A program made the position numbers and the translations under genes. A stretch of 64,000 nt of DNA from Tetraselmis striata (taxonomy: Eukaryota; Chlorophyta; Chlorodendrophyceae; Chlorodendrales; Chlorodendraceae), in contig VCJN01001387.1 in NCBI GenBank assembly GCA_006384855.1, forward strand, positions 1 through 64,000, written 5' to 3'. Positions 11,436 through 22,768 of the stretch are shown here, piece by piece (position 1 is the stretch's first letter; each line of letters opens with the position of its first letter). The notes below the pieces were generated by a model that worked only from the letters and a program-made list of their open reading frames with translations, had not been told where the DNA came from and ran no database searches.

Positions 11436-14400
11436 ATGGGTGCGGCGCAGTCCAGCCTGCTGGAAGCGGCGGCGTCGGGCGATGCGCGGCGCGTGCGCGA
11501 GCTACTGTCGGCTGGGAAGGACGGTGCGGCCGTGGCAGCGGCGACGGAGGAGCATGGCTGGAGTTGGCTGCACATCGCGGCCTTCAAGGTGGCCCACGCT
11601 GCAGCTCCCCTCCAAGTCCCCCCCCCCCCCTCCCCCCCCCCCCCAACCCCTCCTCCATCGGCCCAAACACATGCTCTCGCTTGCATTCCCTGCTGACCCA
11701 TCTTGCAGGGCTGCAGGGGCTGCTCGGCCGGTGGCGCAGCAGCGCAGAGCTGCTTCCAATTGCCAAATTAAATCTGCTAGCCGGATTTACACAATCACCA
11801 CCGCGAGTTCTCTGCGCACTATCACCCGAGCAATCCGCATCACTCAAAAATGGAGATCCATGGGCCCCTACCACTCTGCCATCTTCAGGACACGCAACAC
11901 CACCCCCTTTCTTTCCCGGCACACTAGCGCCGCCGCGCCCTATTTTGCGCTGGCGGGTGCGCAGGAGGTGGTGGCGCTGAGGGATGACCCTGCCACACAG
12001 GGCCACGCCGCGGTGGTGAAGGAAGCGGCGTCCGTGCCTGGCGGCCCCACAGCGGTGCTTGAGCTGCGCGACAAGCGGGGCCGCACGCCGCTGCACCTTG
12101 CCGCCTCGGAGAATCGCCCCGAGGTGCGCGTCCCATACCCTCAGAGAGCCATGCGAGCATGGCCGCCCGCACAGAGGGTGTCGCACGGTGGCGCGGGTGC
12201 CGCCTGGCTCTGATCTCTGTGCGGCTGCAACCGCCAGGCAGCGGCATCCCTGCTGGCCGCGGGTGCCAGTGCGGGCGCCGCGGACGCCAATGGGCTTCTC
12301 CCCATCCACAAGGCCGCCTACGCCGGCGCTGCCGCCACGCTGCGCGTGCTCACCACCGGCCCCGCAGCCGCCACCCACATCAACGCCGCGCTGCGGGATG
12401 GCATGACGCCGCTTCATCTGGCCGCCTGGAAGGTTCGCCCCCTGCTGGCCCAAGGAACGGGGTTGAAGCTCAGGGGAGAGGGGGGGGGGGGGGGGGGGGG
12501 GGGGGGCAGGTGGTGCTCGGCATGTTGAGCTGCCCCTCAGCCAAGGCCGGGCGGCGCGCCAAGTGTCGCCATCCCTCACCGGCCTCGCTGCCTCCCTTAC
12601 TCTGCGCCACCCCTCTGCCTTCCCCCCATCGGCAGGGCTCTGCTGACAGTGTGACGGTGCTCCTGCTTGCGGGGGCCAGCTGCATGGCGCGGAACGACCG
12701 CGGCGGCACCGCCCTGCACGAGGTCCCCTGCTCCCCCACCGCCCTGCAACCCCCTGGACTACCGCTCCACCCTCCCTGTCACCTAGCTGCTATGCTACTG
12801 CGTACTAGGCTCAGGCCCCAAGCGACGGCATCTCCCGCCACCTGACTCGGTGCCTGCATGACATACAACAGTGATCGGCTGCTTACTTCAGACAATGCTA
12901 GGTGATCGCGTATGTGCCTCTCTCCCTCCCTGACAAGACGGCTGCTGCCGGATGCCTGGCCCAGGCGGCGGCGGGCGGGAGCCTGGAAGTCATCGGCGTG
13001 CTGCTGCAGGGCCCCGGCAAGCGCGCCGCCAAAGTGCGCGACGCCGCGGGGCGCTCGCCTGCGGAGCTGGCGGCTCAGGTGCGACAGCAGGACGCTGCCG
13101 TGGAAGCTATGCGAGCCTGGGGGGGACGGGGTAGGGGGGGGGGGTGTTGCGCCAGGAAGGGGCACAGTGACTGCACCTGCACTCTCCTGGCCGCAGTGGG
13201 AGAGGCATTGGGGGTAGGGGTGGGACCAACGGCTGGGATGCCTGCTCACCCCCGCGTGTCACCCATGCCTGCCCTCCCCCTCCCTGGTGGCCACCCATCC
13301 GGCAGGCTGGGCACAAACAGGCGGCGCAGCAGCTGCGGGCTGCAGAGCAGGACGGCCTGCTGGGCTTCCTGGGCCGCAAGGTGGGCGCGCTGCCCCCGGA
13401 TGCTCACCCTGCACAGCCCGAGGCCTAATGCGCCCAATCCCAGGGCATGCGCGCCGCCCCCCCCCCCCCCCCCCCCCCCCGCCCCTCCTTTTTCTTGTGG
13501 GATCCCAAGAGTTTAGGCTGTAGCTTTATGCTGCGCAGCTCGGGCTCGCTGCGGACGGCGCGGGAGGCAACCGGCGCGGAGCGCAGGTAGGAGACCAGGA
13601 GGAGGAGGAGGAGGAGGATGGCGGATGGGGGGAGGCCGTGCAGACAGACTGGGCCAGCGAGCCTGTCGCGCCAGCTGCTCCGCCGGAGTCAGCGTCTGCA
13701 GCGCCCCCTGGCAGCAGCGTCGCGGGCGACCGCACAGGTCTGCGCGGATTGCGGCCGCTGCAGATGGAGGCCGGCGAGGACGAAGGCGCCTGGGGGGATG
13801 TGGAGGTGAAGGAGGACGGCTGGGGCTCGCCGGCCGGGTCCCCTCGCCCCTCAGGTGCCCCTTCCCATCCCTCCCCCTATAACAGCCGTGTCCACTGCCC
13901 ATTGCTGTAAAGTAAGGCTGCGGCCCCGCCGTCTATAAGCCCACGCACATACGGTCTGAACGCGAATGCCCAAGGTCCTTGCACCTCACAAACCTAAACA
14001 TCTTGCGGCATATTCGGCTCCTGGCGGCTCCTGGCAGCTCACGCTATTGCGTAGGCGCCCGAGTGCTCCGCCAGCTGCAACCAGTGGTCCCTGCCGCTCA
14101 GGACTGCTACGCCCACCAAGAAGCCTCCACCATCTTCATCACCCCCCCCCCCCCCCCCCCCCCACGGCATCCTTGCTGCCCCAGCCAGCTCCGCACCACT
14201 GAGCCGGAGATGCTGTCCCACAACCTTCGCAGGAGGCAGGCAGCACGGTGACAGGGCGGATGAGACGCACACCGGCCCTGGTCTCCAGGTGCGCAGCCAC
14301 CGCAAGCCCTCTCACCCTCACGCGCGTCGCGTTGCAAAGCCTCGCGGCCAATGCGGGGGACAGAGGACGAGGGCAGGCGGGTGGGAAGCTGGCTAGGGCT

Positions 14401-17400
14401 CGGCAGAGCAAAGCCATTACTATCGAGTGGTCCCGCTAAACAGCCAACACCTGCAAGACCTAGAAGTATATGTCGCGGGCTCTGTATTCCAGCTTCATGT
14501 TCTTTCTCGCGGCTCGCTTGAGCTGGGATAGCATGGCCATGACATCGTAGCTGCTGACATATTGCAACGGCGTATTCACACATCGCGTTCTGGCACCTCT
14601 GCCTGTACTCCAACAAGTACGTTACGATCGGTTATTTGGTGTAGGCACTTCATGAATGCAGTCTCGTGCGCCTGGCCTTAAGCCGCAAGCAACATCACCA
14701 CCATCATCATCATCATCACCAGCCGCCGTATCAGCTGCCCTGCGACAATGCGATCACGCTTGCCCCGTCCATACCGCCGCTGCCTCAACTTGCCCTCCCC
14801 CCCCCCCCCCCCCACCCCACCCCCCACCCCCCCTGTCCCTACCCATGGCTGTCTCCCAGGGGTGGGCGCCCTCGCCCTCCGCGGTCGCAGGCGCACATCC
14901 GCTGGGTGGCCGAGGGCCGCCGGCGCCCGCGCCTGTCAGCCGATTACCGGAGCGCCGCCCGCCAGCCAGCAGCGACTGCCCGATGGAGGGCAGCAAGGAG
15001 GGCTACGAGGAGGGTTGCCCCTCGCTGCCGCCGCTGCCGGTCACGCCGGAAAGGTGCGCCAACGCCCGTGGTGCCCGAGTCCCTTAACATCATCCCTCTG
15101 TCCCTGCTGGCCTGGTGCTGCCGCAAGCAGGATGGCAGTTGACGGTACCAGCATTAGAGTAGGAGCCATTTGAGGTTATAGGGGGAGGGTGTAAGTGGGT
15201 GGGTGGGGGGGGGGGGGGGGGGGTTGACAAGGGGATATATACACAGGCTCACCGGGTGCGCTCTTTTCTCAGTCTAGTCTGGCTCAGGCGCATCTTGCCA
15301 GACTATGGATGCTACAGATGCCAGACTACCCTGCGCTTACATATGAGGCCAGTTCCGCATGAGACTCTCACGCGGACGGCCTGGGTCCTAGTACTGGCAA
15401 CGACATTGCGAAGTTGGTCTGAATTCAGCTCGCATGTAGTGAGGTCCGGCATCAGCTCAGTGCGGTACTAGGTAAAGTGAAATTAGACTGAGCTCTATAA
15501 ACCTTTCAATTAACCCGCTACTTAGCCGTGGTGGGCTATATGAGCTACATACGCACCGTATAGCACTTACAACCTGCAAACAGCCCGAGTCCACACATGA
15601 TAGGGTACTCCAACGTTGCAGCATAGCGCCAGGATGGATCAGCGCCGGCCCGGCACGGCGCAGTGCACGGCCGGCGCATGTCCGCGCGCCTTCACCTGCC
15701 ACCGACGTGGTCTCCTGTCTCAGCGGTGTGGGCCAGCCCACTTTGGCCCCGTTTGAGCGGCGGTGCGCTGCCTTGTGAGGGTGCGCAGGGACGCGCTGGT
15801 GGCCGCCCAGGCCCAGGAGATCGAGGAGCTGCGCCGCCTGCTGGCCGCCAACCGGCTCGCCAGCGGCTCCAGCCAGCCGCAGCCGCCCCGCCCGCTGTCC
15901 GCCGCCCCATCGAGCGCCGCCACCTGTCAGGTGCACCCCCGCCCTCCCTTCCTGCCCCGCTCCCCCGCTGCATGCTCAGTGTGATCACCCAGCGTGTACC
16001 TGACGCGGTGGCGCACTGCGGTGGCGGCAGATGTACTCCATGCACGAGCTGCAGGAGGCCACCAGCAACTTTGCTCTGGAGAACCGCATCGGAACAGGTG
16101 GACCCCCCCCCCCCCCCCCCCCCGCGTTCCACGAGCCGGCTTCTCCCTTGTGGGACTGCCATGCGCATTTAGCCACTTTGCCATCGCCCCCAGAGCAAAC
16201 AGACAGCGCCGAGCGACCTACCCCCTCTGGCAAGCACCTAGACTTGAGAACAGTGGTGACGTGAAATCCAGCCCCAACATGGTACCCAAAGCAGTCCACG
16301 GTCGATCCATCCTGCTGAGGGATCATGCTGCGAAGCCCAACACACCTGCATTGCTCCACATGGACACCGCCAGGGTTCCGCCTGAATTGTTATTCCGCCT
16401 GAAGTCCTCGGAGTGTACACCATCATGTTTGGATTCGAATACATGTAACTACTTGCATTGTATGCACACAGCTTCATACACGCAAGCGTGCATGTGTGTG
16501 TGTGTGTGTGTGTGTGTGTTGGGGGCGGGGGGGGGGGGGGGGGGGTTGGTGGAAAGATGAAGCATGAATATGGCGTAGAGACTGGTGGAGGTGCAGTGGG
16601 ACGTTCCCCTCCCTCCCCTCCGCCTACCTCTCCTGGCTCTTCCAGATCTCCGCCGGGATTGCGGGCTAATCCGGCGCGGTGTTGTTGCTGCTGCTGCTGC
16701 TGCTTGAAGGCGGCTACGGGGAGGTGTTCCGTGGCGTGCTCCGCAGCCACACGGCGGTGGCGGTGAAGCGGCTGCACCCGGACAGCCTGCAGGGCGCGGA
16801 GTCCCTGTGGCGGGAGGTGGGCGTGTTGTCGCAGGTCCGCCATCCGCACATTGTGCTGCTGCTGGGCGCGTGCCCGGAGGGAGGCTGCCTCGTGTACGAG
16901 CTGATGGAGGTGAGTACGGCGGCAGCTGCGCCACGATTGCTGTGTACCGGCAGGGCGCATGCATCAACTGCACCGCCACCAACACCACCGGGTGCTAGCG
17001 AGGCACAGAGGCAGGGAGAGAGGGAACTAGCGGTAAAAGCTGAACACAGCTGGAAGGGATCTGTGTTCCATCGGGTGACATGAGTGTTTCACTGTCGCTG
17101 CTATATAATTACCTCTCAGCCACCTTCCGCATACGTTCCCACATGACATGACATGACATGACATGACATGACATGACATGACATGACGTGACATGACGTG
17201 ACATGACATGACGCGACATGACATGACGTGACGTGACCTGACCTGACATGACATGACATGACATGACATGACATGACATGACATGACATGACATGACATG
17301 ACATGACATGGCATGACATGAACATGATGTGACATGATGTGATGTGATGTGATGTGATGTGATGTGATGTGATGTGATGTGATGTGATGTGATGTGATGT

Positions 17401-20384
17401 GATGTGATGTGATGTGATGTGATGTGATGTGATGTGATGTGATGTGATGTGATGTGATGTGATGTGATGTGATGTGATGTGATGTGATGTGATGTGATGT
17501 GATGTGATGTGATGTGATGTGATGTGATGTGATGTGATGTGTGTCTCTCGTTCCCAAGAAACTGCACATTAATGAACAGGTTGTTAGAAATTCATGGAGC
17601 GTATGAGCTGGCCAAAGGTGGTCGCTCTGAGCTGCGTGTTGCTGGTGGCCCCAGGGCGGCAGCCTGGAGGACGCGCTCAGCCGCGCGGGCGCGGCGCCGC
17701 CGCCGCCGCTGAGCTGGCAGGACCGCGTGCGCATCGCGCTGGAGATGTCTACCGCGCTGCTTGTGCTCCACCAGGTGCGCGCCGCGCCGCGCCCAATGCC
17801 CTTGCTCCCCCCCTTTCCATGCGATCCTCCGGCATCCCGACTTCAGCATGTCCGACCCCTCGACCTGCCATAGCAGAGCTACACCAACTTTCCTCGGCAA
17901 TGGCGTCCACATTTGCGGCCTGGATGGCCGATCGGGCGTCATGCTCGCGGGCTGTTAAGCGGTGCTAGTCCAGGTCTTCCGCTCCGCTGGCACCTGGCGA
18001 CGGGGGCGCGGCTGAGGCAGATCCCTGCCCCCTCCCTGCCTCCCTGTTCCTTCTCACCATGCCCTTGCCCCCCCCCCCCCCCCCCCCGCCCTTTCCAACC
18101 CGCCCGGGGACACACACACAGGCGCACCCGCAACCTGTCTTCCACCGGGACTTCAAACCCGCCAACGTGCTGCTGGACGCCCACCGCGGGGCCAAGCTGG
18201 CCGATGTGGGGCTCGCCCGGCTGGCGTACGAGATGGGCGGCGGTGCCAACAGGTGGGCTGCGCCTTCCTGCCGCAGGGCAGCCTCACTCCGCTGGGTGCA
18301 AGATAACACAAGTTGGTCTTTCACATGCGACATGCACGGTCGCGGCTGGCAGGGATCGGACATTGTAACGAACCGGGAGAAAAATGCAGCGGATTGTAGA
18401 AGGGAATAATACGGAGAAACTAGAAGACTGTGAGGTAGACTAGATTCACGGGGATTGAGAGGGCTGTTGCCGAGAGACTAATGATGCCATGGCAATGCAA
18501 CCCTTGGTGCGCAGGACTCACGTGCAGGACACCTCACCGGTCGGCACGCTCGACTACATCGACCCCGAGTACCTCCACACCGGCCGATTTGGCCCATCGA
18601 GTGACACCTACTCGCTCGGTGTGGCCTCCCGCTGCCCCGCCAGGCACCCCAACCACGCGTGTCTCTGTATGCCGTGGCATGGCCTGACGGACAGAGCCCC
18701 CCCCCTCCCCCCCCCCCCCCTCCCTCCGCCCCTTCCCCATGCCCGGCGCTGCACAGGTGTGTCGTTGCTGCAGCTTATGACGGGGCGGCTCCCGCGCGGC
18801 AAGGACGGCCGCACGCTGCACGACTGGGTGGCCTCCCTGCTGAGGGCGGGCCTCATCCACGACGCGCTGGACCCCGCGGCCAGCCGTGGTGGGAGCAGCT
18901 GGCCGCTGGAGGTGCGCCCCCCCTCCCCCCCCCTTCTCGACACTCGTCCGCTACCTTCACAAAGCCGACCCTCAGCGCCAGGAGCCACAAAATGATCCGT
19001 GTGAAATCACCATGTCTCGAAGCCATTACAGTAAAAACGGCAAAAGCGGCAAACCGCTGACATATTGTCGACATATTCTCGCTCAAGCGTCGAGAGCGTG
19101 AGCTCTAGAGAGTACAGAGCGCGACGCCCCGTGTTGGGTTCTACACTACTCGTAGGTTATTGGCCCTATTTAATTAATCCCGATGTCCAGCTACAGGTAG
19201 TTTCCACAATGAAAAACACGACGTTGTTGCCGGCTACCTTTACCTACTACGTGATCTTAATCCCAGTAATGCCGGAATCATGTCCGCCGCCAGGCTGATT
19301 CTTCTACTGAGACGAAGAATGGTTTGCAAGGTTAGCGGTACACTTATCCACAAACATAACAATTCCAAGCAGCAGCGGATTGTTATCAATTATAAGAGTA
19401 ATGTCGCCCAGCTGTTACACCGCCCCACAAATAACACACAAAATGCAACGACTGGGAGTAACATGCCTTTGCATCCTGTTGGTGCCTGATGCTCTTTGAG
19501 TCAAATTTCGGGCAGTCCATATTTTTGGTGTCTCACGTGTTTTGCGCTATAATACTGAATTATTTAAAGGGTTTATTGGGCCCCATGTCGGGGAGACAGG
19601 ATGACTACACCGGCTTGTTATTTTGGGTAATAATATGTAGTTCATCACATGATCCGCCTACCTGCCATTTGTTTGCCCCACCCAGCTGATGGCCGGCTTT
19701 GCCCCTGGCCACAGGACGCACGCATGCTGGCGGAGCTCGCGCTGCAGTGCTGCGCCTACAACCGGGCGGACCGGCCCCCGCTCGCGCAGGTCGTGGTTGC
19801 CCTCAAGAGACTGGCGTCCAGGTGCGCTGGCGGCACCGGGCCGATTATGATTTGGCAACTATGTTCGGACGGGTTCCGACCCTTTACCATGAACGCCCCA
19901 AACTCCTCCAGGTCGTTTCTGTCCTCGTGAAGCCCCCCCCCGGACTGCCCCGCTTGCGGCGGTTCACTGTTGGGTTGACATAATCCCGGGAGATTCCCAG
20001 GAAATCAGGGTTTAGGTTTAGGGTTTTTAGGGTTTGCCGGAGAGAGTGTGTGTTCCATCCCGTGGTTACCTGGAGACTGTGTCAACAGTGGGGCTCAAAT
20101 CGAGAGTTGTGGGCGCGATCTTTACGCGGGGCAGTGTGTTTCATGTCTGGCGCCGAAAACGCCGTGACACTCAGTGATTACCCCCCTCCCCCCTGACAGC
20201 GCGTCCATGTCAAGAAAACCCGGGGGGGGGAGGTCGGGGGGGTCGGGGGCTTTTTTTTTGATAGAACTGGGGTAGGACACCGGTCTTCCGGTTTTCACAG
20301 GTCTTCCGGGTCGTTGCTGCGAGGCTGATCTACCTGCCCACAAGTTGAATGACCCAGCATTGGCATGAGAAGCAACAGATGCAT

Positions 20385-20420
<36 letters not shown>

Positions 20421-21665
20421 ACAGATGCCGCCCACATGCGCACGTGTATGGTGCTTGTGCGCAATACGTCGGTTACAAGGCCCAGCATGGTGCTGCTGTA
20501 CGACCACCCCCCTGCACGCGCTACTCTGCCGGGGCGACGTGACTGACGCAACACTCTGCTGCCCGGCGCACCTGCTGGCTGCTGCCGACAGTGCGGAGGA
20601 CAAGGCGCAGGCGCGGGCGACCAAGAAGAGCCGCGAGCCGCCGTCCATGTTCATCTGCCCCATCACCCAGGCGCGCGCTGCCCGCTGCCCGAGGCTCGCC
20701 GCGCCTGCTCGCGCGACCAAGCAGCATCGCCGCTTTCCCTCCTCGAACGCAGCGTCATCGCACGCACGGGGACCGTGGCTTGCAGTGTAGTTGGAGATAT
20801 CACGCACCGCGCTCGCACCATCTGCCCCGGCGGCGCTCAAGCTAGATCGGATCCAGCAGCAGCGACGAATACACTGCCCGTATAGTAGAACATACTACTT
20901 GCACGTTACGCGAATGGGCCGTCGCCCAGACGGGTAGGGCGGAGCTTCTGTTGTCAGTGCCGAGTGTGTTGATGGCAGTGTTAAGATCCAACAGTGTTTG
21001 AAATTCTGTCACTAGCCTTCTACTTAAGCTTGCAGAAGGCTCGGCAGTTTGCTTGATGACTATGCCGGAGCGTCGCCTACCCGCCAGGGCTTTCCGTAAA
21101 TATATCGCTGCCTAAACGGCCGTGGTAGAGACGCTGCAAGGGTTTCACTGGTGCCAGTCCTGTCCCGGGGGCGGAAAAACAACTCTTGTACGTGCAGATC
21201 CCTGTGTGCATGTATCGGTTCAGCCGGTCGTATGAACACGTGCACTTGTGAATGGTTGGTATCAGCATGCACCTGCCTATGCGGCCATTACATGGATACC
21301 GTCTAGAAATAACCATCGGTATGGCATAACGAGTCAACCAGGCGATTGGTGGTTGTGTGCCCCCCCCCTTATCTATGGCCCGGACTAGTGGGTGAATGCA
21401 TCAGCAGGCGGCGCTGCGCCCTCTCACGGCAGTGAGGGCCGATCGCTGCCGCTGGGCGCAGGAGCTGATGGAGAACCCGGTGGTGGCGGCGGACGGCTAC
21501 TCGTACGAGGGCAGCGCCATCGAGGAGTGGCTGCGCAGCGGGCACAGCAGCAGCCCCATGACCAACGCGCCCCTGGCCCACCAGCAGCTGACGCCCAACT
21601 TCACGATGCGGTCTGCCATTGCGCAATGGAAGCAGGCGGAGCTTGGCGAGGCGCTGCAGCCGTAG
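11436..21665 (+). CDS. Ankyrin-repeat / protein kinase / U-box protein (probable E3 ligase)
   Basis: Exons read: 11436-11588, 11965-12123, 12238-12432, 12636-12722, 12938-13078, 13306-13380, 13539-13854, 14860-15053, 15789-15930, 16031-16097, 16710-16909, 17655-17774, 18122-18252, 18515-18618, 18757-18911, 19715-19821, 20592-20670, 21462-21665. Phases agree except at 13854/14860, where a small exon is probably missing. The product is about 880 residues. Order: MGAAQSS start (myristoylation-type), ankyrin repeats to about residue 265 (RTPLHLAA, LPIHKAAYAG, MTPLHLAAWK), an acidic linker, a short helix (EIEELRRLLAANR), a kinase, and a C-terminal U-box. The kinase keeps VAVK, the alpha-C Glu, HRDFKPAN and a PE loop. 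DFG reads DVG, as in plant RLCK-IX/PUB kinases. U-box marks are MFICPIT, ADGYSYE and IEEWL. It probably ubiquitinates targets under kinase control, perhaps at membranes. The last intron starts GC. Confidence 0.88.
17141..17541. repeat. Two abutting pentanucleotide arrays (ACATG)n and (GATGT)n
   Basis: Inside the intron at 16910-17654 of the kinase gene, ACATG repeats run to about 17320 and switch within about 20 bases to pure GATGT repeats up to 17541. The second array is nearly perfect, so it expanded recently. His/Ser/Met-rich ORFs on the minus strand here are repeat translations. Confidence 0.95.
20008..20035 (+). repeat. Short interstitial telomere-like motif (TTTAGGG-type)
   Basis: About four imperfect units (GGGTTTAGGTTTAGGG, then TTTTTAGGG) lie in the intron between the last kinase exon and the first U-box exon. 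Plants and many green algae use TTTAGGG telomeres and Chlamydomonas uses TTTTAGGG. The array is too short for a real telomere and may be a repair scar or chance. Confidence 0.5.
20909..21180 (+). mobile_element. Dispersed retroposon, longest type (family A copy 1)
   Basis: About 270 bases that match the block at 62340-62630 along most of their length, starting at CGAATGGGCCGTCGCCCA and ending at CTGTCCCGGGGGCG followed by an A-rich tail. Other copies share only the 3' part. This is the pattern of 5'-truncated retroposons: a SINE, or the 3' end of a LINE. It sits inside the last intron (20671-21461) of the kinase/U-box gene. No ORF of note is present. Confidence 0.7.
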
Positions 21666-21827
21666 CTGGGCGACCATTGGCCAACCGCCCGCAGCTGGCG
21701 CGGAGCGGAGCGGAATGACCAGGTCCGCATGTCCGGGTATGCGCTGAAATAAATAATTAAACAATGTTACAAATGTTTCCGGCTGCGGTGTACCTCTCCC
21801 TTTCCATGGCATCACAAAATTTTGCAG

Positions 21828-21832
21828 TGTAA
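21828..21832 (+). terminator. TGTAA poly(A) signal of the kinase/U-box gene
   Basis: A TGTAA lies about 165 bases after the stop codon at 21663-21665. This is the canonical chlorophyte polyadenylation signal. The distance is typical, although a five-base motif can occur by chance. Confidence 0.5.
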
Positions 21833-22073
21833 CCAGCTCATGAGATGCGCCACCCCCCTTGGGAGAGTGGACTGCGGACAGATGAGGCATAGTTGGGCCA
21901 TCAGCCAAAGTGCTCAAAGGTAGAGATGAGGCATAGTTGCCCGTAGCCAGTAAAGTAGCGAGTAGCAGCATGCAGAAGCGCTGTATTTTTGGCATTGTGT
22001 ATCAGTCTGGCAAGCCTTACCCCGAAGACTGCACCAATAGGCAGTCGCATGATCTCTCATCTCTCATCTGCCC

Positions 22074-22102
22074 CCAGTCCTGTCCCGGGGGCGAAACAAA
22101 AT
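22074..22102 (+). mobile_element. Truncated retroposon 3' end (family A copy 5)
   Basis: Only the last bases of the family are present: CCAGTCCTGTCCCGGGGGCG followed by an A-rich run. It is the most truncated copy seen and supports a conserved 3' end. Confidence 0.55.
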
Positions 22103-22379
22103 GATCCCTCATGATGTTCGCTACGATCCCCGCAACGGTCCAGAAAAGGCACTTCGCAGTGCTCGAAATGGTTCGAATGCTCGAATAACGCTCGGATAAT
22201 CGCAGCCCGAGGTCGATGACGACGCGGATGGGGTCCAATGCGGGCGGGGCGCCAGCATTTCCCCGGAATTTGCGCTCCCACAAATAACTCTAGGAAATTG
22301 CACGGAGGGGTTCACTGTGTGGGTACTGTGTGACATCGGGTGCATAGCCCGGTGTGTGTGTATTAGTTCACCGGGTGCA

Positions 22380-22382
<3 letters not shown>

Positions 22383-22430
<48 letters not shown>
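22383..22430 (+). repeat. (TG)n microsatellite
   Basis: A near-perfect TG dinucleotide run directly abuts the 3' end of the inverted retroposon copy at 22433. Confidence 0.9.
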
Positions 22431-22432
<2 letters not shown>

Positions 22433-22435
<3 letters not shown>

Positions 22436-22680
22436 CCCCCGCCCAACCCCCGGGGACAGGAGTGGCGACAGTGAAACCGTTGCAGCGTCTCTACGGCGGG
22501 CATCCACGCAGCAAACTATTTGCGGAAAGCCCTGCGTGGGCGACGCTCCGTGATAGTCACCAGGCAAATCGGTTGGGTGATGTTCCGGCGCCTCGCTGCC
22601 TTCCACAGTCGACGAGATGGCGTGCAATTTCTGAAAGGGATGCACTGCTGGCCACCACAAGTTTGGAAGGTGTCTGATTA
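22433..22680 (-). mobile_element. Retroposon copy in reverse orientation (family A copy 4)
   Basis: Read on the minus strand, it contains GAGCGTCGCCCACGCAGGGC, the CGTAGAGACGCTGCAA block and CCTGTCCCCGGGGG, in the same order as the copies at 20909 and 62340. It is more diverged and lacks a clear A tail, so it is probably an older insertion. It lies between the convergent ends of the kinase/U-box and pyruvate kinase genes. The left part, beyond about 22600, matches only weakly. Confidence 0.6.
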
Positions 22681-22682
22681 CA
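22678..22682 (-). terminator. TGTAA poly(A) signal of pyruvate kinase
   Basis: On the minus strand TGTAA occurs 87 bases after the pyruvate kinase stop codon, a typical chlorophyte spacing. Confidence 0.5.
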
Positions 22683-22768
22683 TCGGCGCGACTTGCCGGT
22701 CTCCAAGTTGCCCGTGCCAAGCGGCTCACCAAGCAGGGCGCACCACCACAATGGCACGGACAATGGCC

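Noticed and set aside
11584-12579. Minus-strand ORF of 331 codons
   Set aside because: It is a shadow of the ankyrin exons in GC-rich DNA.
17027-17734. Minus-strand His/Ser/Met-rich ORF of 235 codons
   Set aside because: It is the translation of the pentanucleotide arrays inside an intron of the plus-strand kinase gene.
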